The notes beneath the pieces are model-generated. The model did not search any database and had not been told where the DNA came from. It saw only the letters and a list, made by a program, of their open reading frames with translations. This document shows positions 1-9,805 of a DNA stretch of 64,000 nucleotides, in pieces. This stretch comes from Pseudomonadota bacterium (GTDB lineage Bacteria; Pseudomonadota; Gammaproteobacteria; Burkholderiales; Methylophilaceae): contig JAGVMP010000009.1 of NCBI GenBank assembly GCA_020053735.1, positions 124,001 through 188,000 on the forward strand, in the 5' to 3' direction. Each line of letters starts with the position of its first letter. Positions within the stretch are counted from its first letter, which is position 1. Both the position numbers and the translations under genes were made by a program.

Positions 1-42
1 CTGAAGCTGGTTATTCATACGTGAAAGCCAATATCCATAAGG
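1..42 (+). repeat. Palindromic repeat family, long form (3' part), in frame in gltX
   Basis: ctgaagctggttattcatacgtgaaagccaatatccataagg; first 30 nt identical to the dnaX copy, then runs into the short-form core ccaatatccataagg. Confidence 0.88.
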
Positions 43-443
43 GTTCCATGGCATCTAATTTGATAAGTGCGCCTGATTTGAAGGCTGTGTTAAATCTGTA
101 TCGTGAACGTGCCAATAACTTGAATCAACTGGCTAACGATGTGGCGTATTTTTATACCCTGCCACAAGCCAGCTCGGCCGATGTAGAAAAGCATATTACG
201 CCAGAAATTATGCCCGCTATGCAAAAACTGCAGCAGCAGCTTACGCATATTGAGTGGACGGCTGAGGCGATTCATCAGGCAATCAATGCAGTGGTGGCTG
301 AATTTGGGCTTAAGTTTCCTAAGCTTGCCATGCCGCTACGCGTGATGCTGACGGGTATTGCACAATCACCCAGTATCGACCAAGTGATGGCTTTATTAGG
401 CCAAAATGAAACCTTAACAAGAATCAACGCATACCTTAAATAA
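3..443 (+). CDS. gltX: Glutamyl-tRNA synthetase, C-terminal part (5' end outside window)
   Basis: C-terminal MPLRVMLTGIAQSPSIDQVMALLGQNETLTRINAYLK is typical of GltX; the frame is open to the window edge at position 3. Confidence 0.92.
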   Translation, partial: EAGYSYVKANIHKGSMASNLISAPDLKAVLNLYRERANNLNQLANDVAYFYTLPQASSADVEKHITPEIMPAMQKLQQQLTHIEWTAEAIHQAINAVVAEFGLKFPKLAMPLRVMLTGIAQSPSIDQVMALLGQNETLTRINAYLK

Positions 444-594
444 ATATTAAGCAAATAATTATCAGTTGGCACTTGAAACTAGAACAAAAAGACGCAATCA
501 TAGTCGTATGCTAGACATTTATTAGTTAGTCGGCATAAAGAGTTTCTTAGAAAAGAAGCAACTCCAATTTTACTAAAACTACAAGGAGCAAAAT

Positions 595-834
595 ATGAAT
601 AATAAAGGCCAGATGTTGCAAGACCCATTTTTAAACGCACTGAGAAAAGAGCATGTGCAAGTGTCTATTTATTTGGTGAACGGTATTAAGCTGCAAGGCC
701 AAGTAGATTCTTTCGACCAATACGTGATTTTACTTAAAAACACCGTCACGCAAATGGTGTATAAACATGCGATATCTACCATTGTGCCAGCACGTGCTGT
801 CAGTATGGTGATGCCAGAACATCCGGAAGATTAA
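595..834 (+). CDS. hfq: RNA chaperone Hfq
   Basis: [43 protein letters not shown]...[13 protein letters not shown] signature; followed by hflX. Confidence 0.98.
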   Translation: MNNKGQMLQDPFLNALRKEHVQVSIYLVNGIKLQGQVDSFDQYVILLKNTVTQMVYKHAISTIVPARAVSMVMPEHPED

Positions 835-836
835 GT

Positions 837-2078
837 TTGGCAATTAAACCTTCTGGATACGGCGAAAATACCTTAGCGAATCCTAGCACTCAAACAGTTG
901 CGTCTGATGGCGCAATTGTTTTGGTCAGTATTGATTTTGACGAGCCTGATTATGCAGAAAGTTTGCAAGAACTTCGCCAACTGGTCACTTCTGCAGGTAT
1001 GCAAGTGCGCGCCACCATTGAAGGCAAGCGCAGCGTGCCCGATGCAAAATTATTCATTGGTAGCGGTAAAGCCGATGAGTTGAAGTTGATGTTAGAAGCC
1101 AGTGAAACTAATCTAGTCGCTTTCAACCACGATTTAAGTCCGTCGCAACAGCGCAATTTAGAGCGTTTTTTACAAGCCAAAGTGCTGGATAGAACTGGCT
1201 TAATTTTAGATATCTTTGCACAGCGTGCCAAAAGTCACGAAGGTAAATTACAAGTTGAATTAGCGCAGCTAGAGCATTTATCCACTCGCTTAGTACGCGG
1301 CTGGACCCACTTAGAGCGACAAAAAGGGGGTATTGGTGTACGCGGCGGTCCAGGTGAGAAACAATTAGAGCTTGATAAGCGCATGATTGGTGTGCGCGTC
1401 AAACAATTGCGCGAGAAGCTCGTAAAACTTAAATTGCAGCGCAGTATGCAGCGCAAATCGCGTAAACGCAGTAATGTAATGACAGTATCGTTAGTGGGTT
1501 ACACCAATGCAGGCAAATCAACTTTGTTTAATCGACTGACGCAATCGGGCGTTTACGCAGCAGATCAGCTTTTTGCCACGCTAGATACTACTTCGCGCAA
1601 ACTATACTTGGGCAGTGCGCAATCCGATTACGATGAACATGGCCAATATTTAGGTCGTAGCGAAGTGGTGATGTCAGACACAGTAGGGTTTATTAAACAC
1701 CTGCCTACCACCTTGATAGAAGCGTTTGGCGCCACTTTAGAAGAGGCTGTACAAGCTGACTTATTGCTGCATGTGATAGATGTGGCCAGCACTAATCGCG
1801 ACGCGCAAATTACGCAGGTAAATAAAGTGCTCACCGAAATTGGTGCGGCTGAGGTGCCACAAGTATTGGTGCTCAATCAAATTGATCGGCTTGCCAAAGA
1901 ATTCGATAGTGCCTTAAATGACACTGCGGCGGGCTTTGAGCGAGATGAATATGGTAGAATTTATCAAGTGCGCGTGTCAGCTAAAACAGGCGCGGGCTTG
2001 GAATTTATTAGGCTGGCGTTAGCAGAGCATCAACAGTGGTTAAAAAGATTAAGCACTGAAGAAAGCGCTTATGCATAA
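837..2078 (+). CDS. hflX: GTPase HflX (TTG start)
   Basis: GGxGxRGPGE(K/T)QLE motif and G1 VGYTNAGKSTLFNRL; hfq-hflX-hflK-hflC order. Confidence 0.97.
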   Translation: MAIKPSGYGENTLANPSTQTVASDGAIVLVSIDFDEPDYAESLQELRQLVTSAGMQVRATIEGKRSVPDAKLFIGSGKADELKLMLEASETNLVAFNHDLSPSQQRNLERFLQAKVLDRTGLILDIFAQRAKSHEGKLQVELAQLEHLSTRLVRGWTHLERQKGGIGVRGGPGEKQLELDKRMIGVRVKQLREKLVKLKLQRSMQRKSRKRSNVMTVSLVGYTNAGKSTLFNRLTQSGVYAADQLFATLDTTSRKLYLGSAQSDYDEHGQYLGRSEVVMSDTVGFIKHLPTTLIEAFGATLEEAVQADLLLHVIDVASTNRDAQITQVNKVLTEIGAAEVPQVLVLNQIDRLAKEFDSALNDTAAGFERDEYGRIYQVRVSAKTGAGLEFIRLALAEHQQWLKRLSTEESAYA

Positions 2079-2112
2079 AGTTTATATTAAAAAAATAGTT
2101 CGGAGTTTTTGA

Positions 2113-3336
2113 ATGATTAAAATACCTCAGATTAGATTACCTGAGTTTAAATTTTTAGGAATTAAGTTTCCAGGTTTTAGATTTCCTGGCTTTGGCCAAA
2201 AAAACAATGAAGGCCCGCCTGATTTAGATCAAGTGTTGCGCGATTTAAGCCAAAAAATTAACAATCTTTTTGGTAAGGGTAAAGGCTCAGGTGGCTTTAA
2301 TAGTAATAATCAGCCTGCTGACAATAAAGATTTTAGTGTGCCAATCGCGCCGATTTTGGGCATTATTGTAGCCATTTGGCTGGCGACCGGCTTTTATATT
2401 GTTGACCAAGGTTCTGTTGGTGTTGTGCAGCGTTTTGGTAAATACACCACCAACACCGAGCCTGGCCCTCGTTGGCATTGGCCATTCCCTATTGAATCGG
2501 TAACGGTTGTTAACATGGAGCAGGTACGTCGCTTAGAAGTGGGTTATCGCAGCAGTGGCGAGGGTGCTGGTAGCAAAACCAAAGTGCCTAGAGAAGCTTT
2601 GATGTTGACCGAAGATGAAAATATCATTGATATGCAGGTGGCAGTGCAATACAAGCTTAAAAGCGCTAAAGACTTTATCTTTAATAATCGCGATACTGAT
2701 AAATCGGTAATGTCAGCCGCAGAAACCGCCATTCGTGAAATAGTCGGCAAAAGTAAGCTGGATGACCTGTTGCAAAAAGGCTTGCCCGATACCTCCGCTC
2801 GCATGCAAGCGATTTTGGATAGCTATAACACGGGTATACTCATTACCAGCGTTTCTAGACAAAAAGGCGCGGCGCCAGAACAGGTAAAAGAAGCGTTTGA
2901 TGATGTTAACCGTGCCAACCAAGATTACCAGAGGCAAATTAACTTAGGCCAAGCTTATGCTAATGATGTGATTCCTAAAGCACGCGGTAACGCATCTCGT
3001 TTGGCGGCAGAAGCTGCAGGTTATAAACTTAAAGTTGAAAGCGAAGCGACTGGTAACGCCAGCCGTTTTGAGCAGATACTAACGCAATATAATAAAGCGC
3101 CAGAAGTGACGCGCCAACGTTTATATTTAGACGCGCAAGAGCAAATCATGTCGAACACCAGCAAAATTATTGTCGACCAAAAAGGCGGCAACAGCATGCT
3201 CTATTTGCCGCTAGATAAACTGATGGAACAAACCCGTAACACTAATACAGGTGCAGCTTCTGCGGCAGCTGCTAGCGTGGTGCGAGAAGAAGAATCGTCA
3301 AGCGAAGATACGCGTAGCTTATCGCGCGATCGCTAG
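2113..3336 (+). CDS. hflK: FtsH protease modulator HflK
   Basis: Band-7/SPFH protein with N-terminal GPPDLDQVLRDL and VDQGSVGVVQRFGKY; precedes hflC. Confidence 0.96.
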   Translation: MIKIPQIRLPEFKFLGIKFPGFRFPGFGQKNNEGPPDLDQVLRDLSQKINNLFGKGKGSGGFNSNNQPADNKDFSVPIAPILGIIVAIWLATGFYIVDQGSVGVVQRFGKYTTNTEPGPRWHWPFPIESVTVVNMEQVRRLEVGYRSSGEGAGSKTKVPREALMLTEDENIIDMQVAVQYKLKSAKDFIFNNRDTDKSVMSAAETAIREIVGKSKLDDLLQKGLPDTSARMQAILDSYNTGILITSVSRQKGAAPEQVKEAFDDVNRANQDYQRQINLGQAYANDVIPKARGNASRLAAEAAGYKLKVESEATGNASRFEQILTQYNKAPEVTRQRLYLDAQEQIMSNTSKIIVDQKGGNSMLYLPLDKLMEQTRNTNTGAASAAAASVVREEESSSEDTRSLSRDR

Positions 3337-3400
3337 AAGTAATATCCTAGAAATAACATCTAGGCGTGATATCTAAATAAGAGTTAAAGGTAGAGAGAAT

Positions 3401-4270
3401 ATGAAAAGTATTGGTACAGCTTTAGTTGGATTGTTAGTCGCTTTAATGCTTCTGACAATGTCTTTGTTCATTGTCGACCAGCGTGAATATGCCTTAGTGT
3501 TTAGGTTGGGTGAGTTAGTCTCGGTTAAAAAAGAGCCTGGCCTATATTTCAAAGTGCCTTTGCTAGATGACTTAAAATATTTCGAAAAGCGCATCGTAAC
3601 GCTAGACTGGGAGCAGCCAGCGGAGATTGTGACGAGCGAAAACAAAACCATGACCGTAGATTCGTTTGTGAAATGGCGCATTATCGACCCTGCTAAGTAC
3701 TATGTATCAGTCAAAGAAGGCGGCGAAGCGGCAGCAGAGGACAGGTTGTCGCAAGTAGTGAACGCGGGGTTGCGTGATGAGTTTGGTAAACGTACCGTGC
3801 GCGAGGTGATTGCTGGCGAGCGTGGTGCCATTATGCAAAATATGAAAATACGTGCCGACAAAGAGGCACGCCAAATCGGTATTCAAGTGGTGGATGTGCG
3901 CTTGAAACGAGTGGATTATTCTGAAGATATTTCGAAATCAGTGTACGACCGTATGATTGCAGAGCGTAAGCGTATCGCCAATCAGTTGCGTTCTGAAGGT
4001 TCTGCTGCATCCGAAAAAATTCGTGCTGATGCTGATAAACAGCGCGAAGTGATTATTGCAGAAGCTTTTCGCGATGCGCAAAAAATGAAAGGTGAAGGTG
4101 ACGCCAAAGCCGCAGAAATTTACTCAAGCGCTTATGGTAAAAACCCAGAGTTTTATGCGTTTTACCGCAGCCAAGAAGCCTATAAAAACAGCTTTAAAAG
4201 TAAATCTGACGTGATGGTGTTAGACCCAAGCTCAGAGTTCTTTAAATATATGCGTGGCACTGGCAAATAA
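3401..4270 (+). CDS. hflC: FtsH protease modulator HflC
   Basis: SPFH family, FIVDQREYALVFRLGE...; paired with hflK. Confidence 0.96.
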   Translation: MKSIGTALVGLLVALMLLTMSLFIVDQREYALVFRLGELVSVKKEPGLYFKVPLLDDLKYFEKRIVTLDWEQPAEIVTSENKTMTVDSFVKWRIIDPAKYYVSVKEGGEAAAEDRLSQVVNAGLRDEFGKRTVREVIAGERGAIMQNMKIRADKEARQIGIQVVDVRLKRVDYSEDISKSVYDRMIAERKRIANQLRSEGSAASEKIRADADKQREVIIAEAFRDAQKMKGEGDAKAAEIYSSAYGKNPEFYAFYRSQEAYKNSFKSKSDVMVLDPSSEFFKYMRGTGK

Positions 4271-4308
4271 GCCTAAAGACAAGATGATGGTTACAAGATG
4301 AGGGCAAT

Positions 4309-4491
4309 TTGAATACGCTACTTGTCGCACTGGGCTTAATGTTGGTGTTAGAGGGGTTGCTGCCGTTTATTGCGCCACAGGCATGGCGCGAAACCTTTAA
4401 ACGTATGATAGAACTCAAAGATGGCCAATTGCGCTTTGTTGGCATCGTCTCCATCATTGCTGGTTTATTGCTCATCCTGTTAAGTCGTTAG
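4309..4491 (+). CDS. DUF2065 family small membrane protein
   Basis: 60 aa, LGLMLVLEGLLPFIAPQAWRETFKRM; usual position between hflC and hisZ/purA in betaproteobacteria. Confidence 0.85.
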   Translation: MNTLLVALGLMLVLEGLLPFIAPQAWRETFKRMIELKDGQLRFVGIVSIIAGLLLILLSR

Positions 4492-4548
4492 CCTAAGTCA
4501 TTAGCTCGAACCGCTAGTTTTACCGCTTTTGCTAGTATAATAGCGCCT

Positions 4549-5709
4549 ATGCGTAACTGGTTACTTCCCGAATTTATTGAAGACGTACTGCCCACTGAGG
4601 CGGCGCGCATTGAGCAACTACGCCGTGATTTGCTTGATTTGTTTAAAGTGCACGGTTATCAATATGTGATTCCACCAACTTTAGAGTATTTGGAATCGCT
4701 TATTACTGGTACTGGACACGATTTAGATTTAGCCACATTTAAAGTGGTTGATCAACTCACTGGCCGCCTAATGGGTATTCGTGCTGACATGACACCACAA
4801 GCGGCACGCATTGATGCGCACATGCTGAATTTGAAGGGTGTTTGCAGGCTATGTTATGCGGGGACCGTATTACGTACTAAGCCAGATGGTCTTGCGCGCA
4901 CGAGAGAACCCTTGCAAATAGGCGCCGAGCTATTTGGCCACGCGGGTATCGAAAGTGATGTTGAAATTCAACGCTTAATGATTAAAGCCCTGCAATTGTT
5001 GGGTTTAAATCAAATTCACATTGATTTTAGCCACGTTGCGATTTTTGAAAGCTTGGTAAAAGCTGGCAATATTGATGCTGATTTAGAGCAAGCCTTATAT
5101 GGGGCTTTACAAAGCAAAGATAAAGCGGCCTTAGCAAGTTTAATAAAAGATTTGGACCAAACTATTCAGAAAGCCTTGCTCAGTTTAACTGAGTTAAATG
5201 GCGATATCAGCGTGTTGGATCAAGCATTAAAAGTCTTGCCAAAATTGCCAGAAATTACTCAGGCACTCGCAAATTTAAGCGCTGTTGCCAGCAAGCTGAG
5301 CGATTTAAACGTACAAGTTTCGTTTGATTTGGGCGAGTTGCGCGGTTATCACTATCACAGTGGCATTGTGTTTGCCGCTTATGCCAAAGGCTACACAGGC
5401 CCAGTGGCGTTAGGTGGACGTTATGATGAAGTGGGCGTAGCATTTGGTCGCGCGCGACCCGCCACTGGCTTTAGTATCGATTTACGTGGCATTGTAGCTA
5501 CGCTGCCGCCTGCACATCTACCCAAAACCATCCTTGCTCCAGAAGATAACGACGCCGCGTTGTTGGCCAAGATAGAAGCGCTGCGTACGGAAGGCTTGGT
5601 GGTGATTCAGGTATTACCACACGCGCAAGTCAGTGCTGCAGAGCTGAATTGCGACAGTGCGCTGGTGATGCGCGACGGTGAATGGCGCATAGAAGCATTA
5701 AAACATTAA
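4549..5709 (+). CDS. hisZ: ATP phosphoribosyltransferase regulatory subunit HisZ
   Basis: HisRS-like catalytic domain without the anticodon domain; adjacent to purA. Confidence 0.94.
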   Translation: MRNWLLPEFIEDVLPTEAARIEQLRRDLLDLFKVHGYQYVIPPTLEYLESLITGTGHDLDLATFKVVDQLTGRLMGIRADMTPQAARIDAHMLNLKGVCRLCYAGTVLRTKPDGLARTREPLQIGAELFGHAGIESDVEIQRLMIKALQLLGLNQIHIDFSHVAIFESLVKAGNIDADLEQALYGALQSKDKAALASLIKDLDQTIQKALLSLTELNGDISVLDQALKVLPKLPEITQALANLSAVASKLSDLNVQVSFDLGELRGYHYHSGIVFAAYAKGYTGPVALGGRYDEVGVAFGRARPATGFSIDLRGIVATLPPAHLPKTILAPEDNDAALLAKIEALRTEGLVVIQVLPHAQVSAAELNCDSALVMRDGEWRIEALKH

Positions 5710-5728
5710 TTAAAAAAGTTTAGAACTT

Positions 5729-7069
5729 ATGAATAAAGCAGCAAAAAACGTTGTCGGACGTAATATTGTAGTGATAGGCACACAATGGGGCGATGAAGGC
5801 AAAGGCAAAATTGTCGATTGGCTGACCGACCACGCCCAAGGCGTAGTGCGCTTTCAGGGCGGTCATAATGCAGGCCATACACTGGTCGTTGGTCAAGGTG
5901 CAGCACAAAAAGTGTACAAACTTAACCTAGTTCCTTCTGGCATTGTGCGTAGCGGTGTTAATTGCTACATCGGCAATGGCGTGGTACTTGATGCTGCGCA
6001 TTTGCTCAGTGAAATTGAAAGTTTAGAAAAAGATGGTTTGGAAGTAAAAAGTCGCTTAAAAGTCAGCCCTGGTTGCCCACTGATATTGAGCCACCACGTG
6101 GCTTTAGACACTGCGCGTGAAGCGAAACGTGCTGTAAAAATTGGCACCACAGGCAAAGGCATTGGCCCAACTTACGAAGACAAAGTCGCGCGCCGCGCTT
6201 TAAGGGTTTACGATTTATTCTATCCAGAACGCTTTGCCGATAAATTGCGTGAAGTGATGGACTATCACAATTTTGTTTTAACCAATTACCTTGACGCCCA
6301 GCCTGTTGATTTTAATCAGCAATATGATGCCAGTATGCAGCATGCAGTGGCACTTAAGCCACTTATTTCAGATATTTCTGCCGAGTTGTACGCTGCGAAT
6401 GCGCGTGGCGAAAATCTGTTATTTGAAGGGGCGCAAGGCACCTTGTTGGATATTGACCACGGTACTTATCCTTATGTAACATCTAGCAACTGTATTGCTG
6501 GCCAAGCCAGTGGCGGTACGGGTGTTGGCGCCAATATGCTGCACTATGTGCTGGGCATTACCAAAGCCTATACCACGCGCGTGGGTGGCGGGCCATTTCC
6601 TAGTGAGTTAGATATTGAGTCTGCAAGCTGTCCTGGCAATCAAATGTCGGTCAAAGGCCAAGAAATCGGCACAGTGACCAAAAGAAAAAGAAGATGTGGT
6701 TGGTTCGATGCAGCTGCGTTACGTCGTTCTGCGCGTATTAACGGCCTCACTGGCTTGTGCATCACCAAGCTAGACGTGCTGGATGGCATTGATGAACTGC
6801 AAATCTGCACGGGTTATGAGCTAGATGGCAAGTCAGTGGATATGTTGCCGATTGGTGCAGATGATGTGGCGCGTTGCAAACCAATTTACGAAAAAGTTGC
6901 AGGTTGGCATGATAATACGTTTGGTGTAAAAACTTGGGAAGGCTTGCCAAAAGCGGCACAGCATTACCTCAAACGTCTGGAAGCCTTATGTGGGGTGCCG
7001 ATTGCGATTATATCGACGGGGCCAGAGCGCGATGAGACCATTGTGCTTGAGCATCCTTTTTCTGCATAA
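5729..7069 (+). CDS. purA: Adenylosuccinate synthetase
   Basis: [21 protein letters not shown] motif. Confidence 0.98.
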   Translation: MNKAAKNVVGRNIVVIGTQWGDEGKGKIVDWLTDHAQGVVRFQGGHNAGHTLVVGQGAAQKVYKLNLVPSGIVRSGVNCYIGNGVVLDAAHLLSEIESLEKDGLEVKSRLKVSPGCPLILSHHVALDTAREAKRAVKIGTTGKGIGPTYEDKVARRALRVYDLFYPERFADKLREVMDYHNFVLTNYLDAQPVDFNQQYDASMQHAVALKPLISDISAELYAANARGENLLFEGAQGTLLDIDHGTYPYVTSSNCIAGQASGGTGVGANMLHYVLGITKAYTTRVGGGPFPSELDIESASCPGNQMSVKGQEIGTVTKRKRRCGWFDAAALRRSARINGLTGLCITKLDVLDGIDELQICTGYELDGKSVDMLPIGADDVARCKPIYEKVAGWHDNTFGVKTWEGLPKAAQHYLKRLEALCGVPIAIISTGPERDETIVLEHPFSA

Positions 7070-7205
7070 AATGCAAATTGCGTCACAATACTTTGTTGCC
7101 GCATAAAAAATCATCGCTTACATATAACCATATGCTGCGCTCAATTTTATTACTTGCGCCTCGTCTTGCTTAGCACTTTGCATATTATGGTGATGTTATT
7201 TTCAC

Positions 7206-7775
7206 ATGATAAATTCAATTAAGAATCAAAAGCTTGCTTGGGCAATTACAGGTTCTGGCCATTACCTGCGTGAGTCTCTTGGGATTTTGCAAGCGCTTGA
7301 AAATGTGGATATTTTTTTAAGCCGCGCAGCAGCAGAAATCATCAAGCAATATGGCTTTCAGGCTGAGTTAGATGCAACGGACCACAAGGTTTATCAGGAT
7401 AAAACGGCCAGCAGCGTGCCTGTGGAGCTTTTTTATGAAGGGAAGTATCACACACTGGTAATTGCACCTGCTACCTCTAATACCATCGCTAAAATGGCCT
7501 ATGGATTTTCAGACTCACTCGTAACCAATCTCTACGCACAAGCAGGAAAAACGCGGGTACCTAGCATTATATTTGCCTGCGATACTGTGCCAGTTTTAAC
7601 CTCTGGTTTTATTGAATCAGAGGCGCCACGCGACAATATGGTGCAGGTATTTCCGCGCCAAATTGATTTAGATAATGTGGCGAAACTAGCCACCTTTGAA
7701 CATACGCAGGTTGCGAGCGATATGCATATGCTCCAGCAGGCAATATCCATGCGGCTTGCGGGCCTGCCAAAATAA
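7206..7775 (+). CDS. dmrB: Flavoprotein, dihydromethanopterin reductase DmrB-like
   Basis: Flavoprotein fold (WAITGSGHYLRES, PATSNTIAKMAYGFSDSLVTNLYAQAGK); clustered with H4MPT/methylofuran genes. Confidence 0.75.
   Translation: MINSIKNQKLAWAITGSGHYLRESLGILQALENVDIFLSRAAAEIIKQYGFQAELDATDHKVYQDKTASSVPVELFYEGKYHTLVIAPATSNTIAKMAYGFSDSLVTNLYAQAGKTRVPSIIFACDTVPVLTSGFIESEAPRDNMVQVFPRQIDLDNVAKLATFEHTQVASDMHMLQQAISMRLAGLPK
7731..7768 (+). repeat. Palindromic repeat family, short form, at dmrB 3' end
   Basis: ctccagcaggcaatatccatgcggcttgcgggcctgcc; read in a different frame from the other coding copies. Confidence 0.6.
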
Positions 7776-7787
7776 TGCTCAAAAGCC

Positions 7788-9233
7788 ATGTCTGACAAAC
7801 TTCTTTTTTTAACAGGTAAGTTGGCTGAAAAAAGCCTGAATAAAGTATTGGCTGAAGTGGTGGCTAACCCTAAAACACCACCATTTAAGTATCGTGTCGA
7901 GCAGATTGGTGTTTCTGTTGCGGCGCTGATGACACCTGAAATGATTGCGCGTCGCCTAAAGAGCACGGGCGAGGCTAATAGGATGATTTTGCCAGGCTTA
8001 TGCCAAGGGGATTTAAGTCAATTGCATCGCCAATACGGTATCCCCGTAGAACGCGGCCCAGAAGATTTAAAAGATTTACCGCAGTATTTTGGCCAACAAG
8101 GTATCGCGCCCGATTTAAGCCAATATAGCTGCCAAATTTTTGCCGAGATTGTGGATGCGCCGGATTTAACAGTGGATGAAATTGTTACCAAAGCAGAAAA
8201 ATTTAAAGTACAAGGTGCTAACGTAATAGACTTAGGTTGCTTGCCGAATAAGCCATTCGCCCATTTGGCGGACACCATTAAAACCTTAAAGCAAGCCGGC
8301 TTCAAGGTGAGTGTAGACAGCATGAATAGCGATGAACTATTGTTAGCTGGTAAAGCGGGTGCTGACTATTTGTTAAGCCTCACAGAAAAAACACTGTGGA
8401 TTGCCGATGCTGTGGAAAGTACGCCGGTATTGATTCCTGGCCAGCCTGGTCATATGGCTTCGCTATATAAAGCAATCGAGGCTTGCCTTAAAAATAACAA
8501 ACCGTTTATTGCGGATGCGATTTTAGACCCGATTCATTTTGGATTGACTGACTCGATTGTGCGCTATCACAAACTACGCAAGAAATACCCACAAATCCAA
8601 ATCATGATGGGTATTGGTAACCTGACAGAGCTTACTGACGCCGACACTACAGGCATCAATGCCATGCTGTTTGGTATGATTAGTGAGCTAGGCATCAATG
8701 CCGTTTTGGCAACTTCGGTCAGCCCACACGCAGTGAATGCGATTGCCGAGGCCGATATTGCGCGGCGCGTGATGTTTAGCGCAAAGCGCGATAGCCGGCT
8801 ACCACGTGGCTATTCCTCTGCATTAAATGGCTTACATGATAGGCGGCCGTTTTCATACAATGCGGATGAAATTGCCGAAATTGCCGCACAAATTAAGGAC
8901 CCTAGTTTTCGCATCATGGTGAGTGAAACTGGCGTGCATGTGTATAACCGTGATGGCCTGCAATTGGATGTTGACCCGTTTGCGTTTTACCCTAATTTGG
9001 GTGTGCAAAGCGATGCTAGCCATGCGTTTTACTTGGGTGTGGAACTGGCAAGGGCGCAGATTGCGCATCAACTTGGTAAGCGCTATGTGCAAGATGAAGA
9101 GCTCAATTGGGGTTTGGCAACTGAACAAAACAAAGATGACAGAAAAAGTCCTGACAGAAAAAATCATCGTGAGGCCTCGCTGAAAGAAAAGCAAGCTAAG
9201 AAAAAAACCGATAATAAAGATGCGAAATCATGA
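7788..9233 (+). CDS. Dihydropteroate synthase-like protein of the H4MPT pathway
   Basis: TIM-barrel DHPS-like segment (GANVIDLGCLPNKP...GFKVSVDSMNSDELLLAGKAGADYLLSL) with an N-terminal extension; adjacent to DmrB-like and DUF447 genes. Confidence 0.75.
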   Translation: MSDKLLFLTGKLAEKSLNKVLAEVVANPKTPPFKYRVEQIGVSVAALMTPEMIARRLKSTGEANRMILPGLCQGDLSQLHRQYGIPVERGPEDLKDLPQYFGQQGIAPDLSQYSCQIFAEIVDAPDLTVDEIVTKAEKFKVQGANVIDLGCLPNKPFAHLADTIKTLKQAGFKVSVDSMNSDELLLAGKAGADYLLSLTEKTLWIADAVESTPVLIPGQPGHMASLYKAIEACLKNNKPFIADAILDPIHFGLTDSIVRYHKLRKKYPQIQIMMGIGNLTELTDADTTGINAMLFGMISELGINAVLATSVSPHAVNAIAEADIARRVMFSAKRDSRLPRGYSSALNGLHDRRPFSYNADEIAEIAAQIKDPSFRIMVSETGVHVYNRDGLQLDVDPFAFYPNLGVQSDASHAFYLGVELARAQIAHQLGKRYVQDEELNWGLATEQNKDDRKSPDRKNHREASLKEKQAKKKTDNKDAKS

Positions 9234-9784
9234 TGGTTGAAACGATTATTTCAACCATCAGCTTGACGGGTGTGCCCCATGTGACGCCATTTGGTGTGAA
9301 ATACGAGGATGATTTTATAGTCATTTCGCCTTACAAGCCATCAACGACCTTGGACAATATTCTCGCCACCAAATGTGCTGTAATGAACTTAACGGATGAT
9401 GTGCGCGTATTTGCTGGCGCGCTGACAAACAGGCAGCCTTGGCGGCTAATGCAAGCTGATAAAATCATAGCTGGTAGGCTGACGGATTGTTTGGCACACG
9501 TAGAGTTGGAATTAGTAGAAGTGCGCGATGATGCGACCCGGCCAGAGTTGCTGATGAAAAAAGTAGCAGAATTTAATCATCAGCCGTTTGCAGGTTTTAA
9601 TCGTGCGCAAGCTGCTGTGATAGAGCTAGCGGTATTGGTGAGCCGTTTACACTTGTTGCCACGCGATAAAATTGAAAACGAAATGCAGTACTTGCAAATC
9701 GCCATTGATAAAACAGCGGGTGAGCGCGAAAAAGAAGCATGGACTTGGCTGACTAAAAAAATAGACGATTTTTATACCAATTAA
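9230..9784 (+). CDS. DUF447-family protein associated with H4MPT-linked C1 transfer
   Basis: MVETIISTISLTGVPHVTPFGVKYEDDFIVISPYKPSTTLDNILATKCAVMNLTDDVRVFAGAL; overlaps the preceding gene by 4 nt. Confidence 0.75.
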   Translation: MMVETIISTISLTGVPHVTPFGVKYEDDFIVISPYKPSTTLDNILATKCAVMNLTDDVRVFAGALTNRQPWRLMQADKIIAGRLTDCLAHVELELVEVRDDATRPELLMKKVAEFNHQPFAGFNRAQAAVIELAVLVSRLHLLPRDKIENEMQYLQIAIDKTAGEREKEAWTWLTKKIDDFYTN

Positions 9785-9805
9785 TTTTTACAATTACCAA
9801 AAAGT

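Noticed and set aside
7532-7966. 144-aa minus-strand ORF
   Set aside because: Antisense across the dmrB-like and DHPS-like genes; composition looks like reverse-strand noise.
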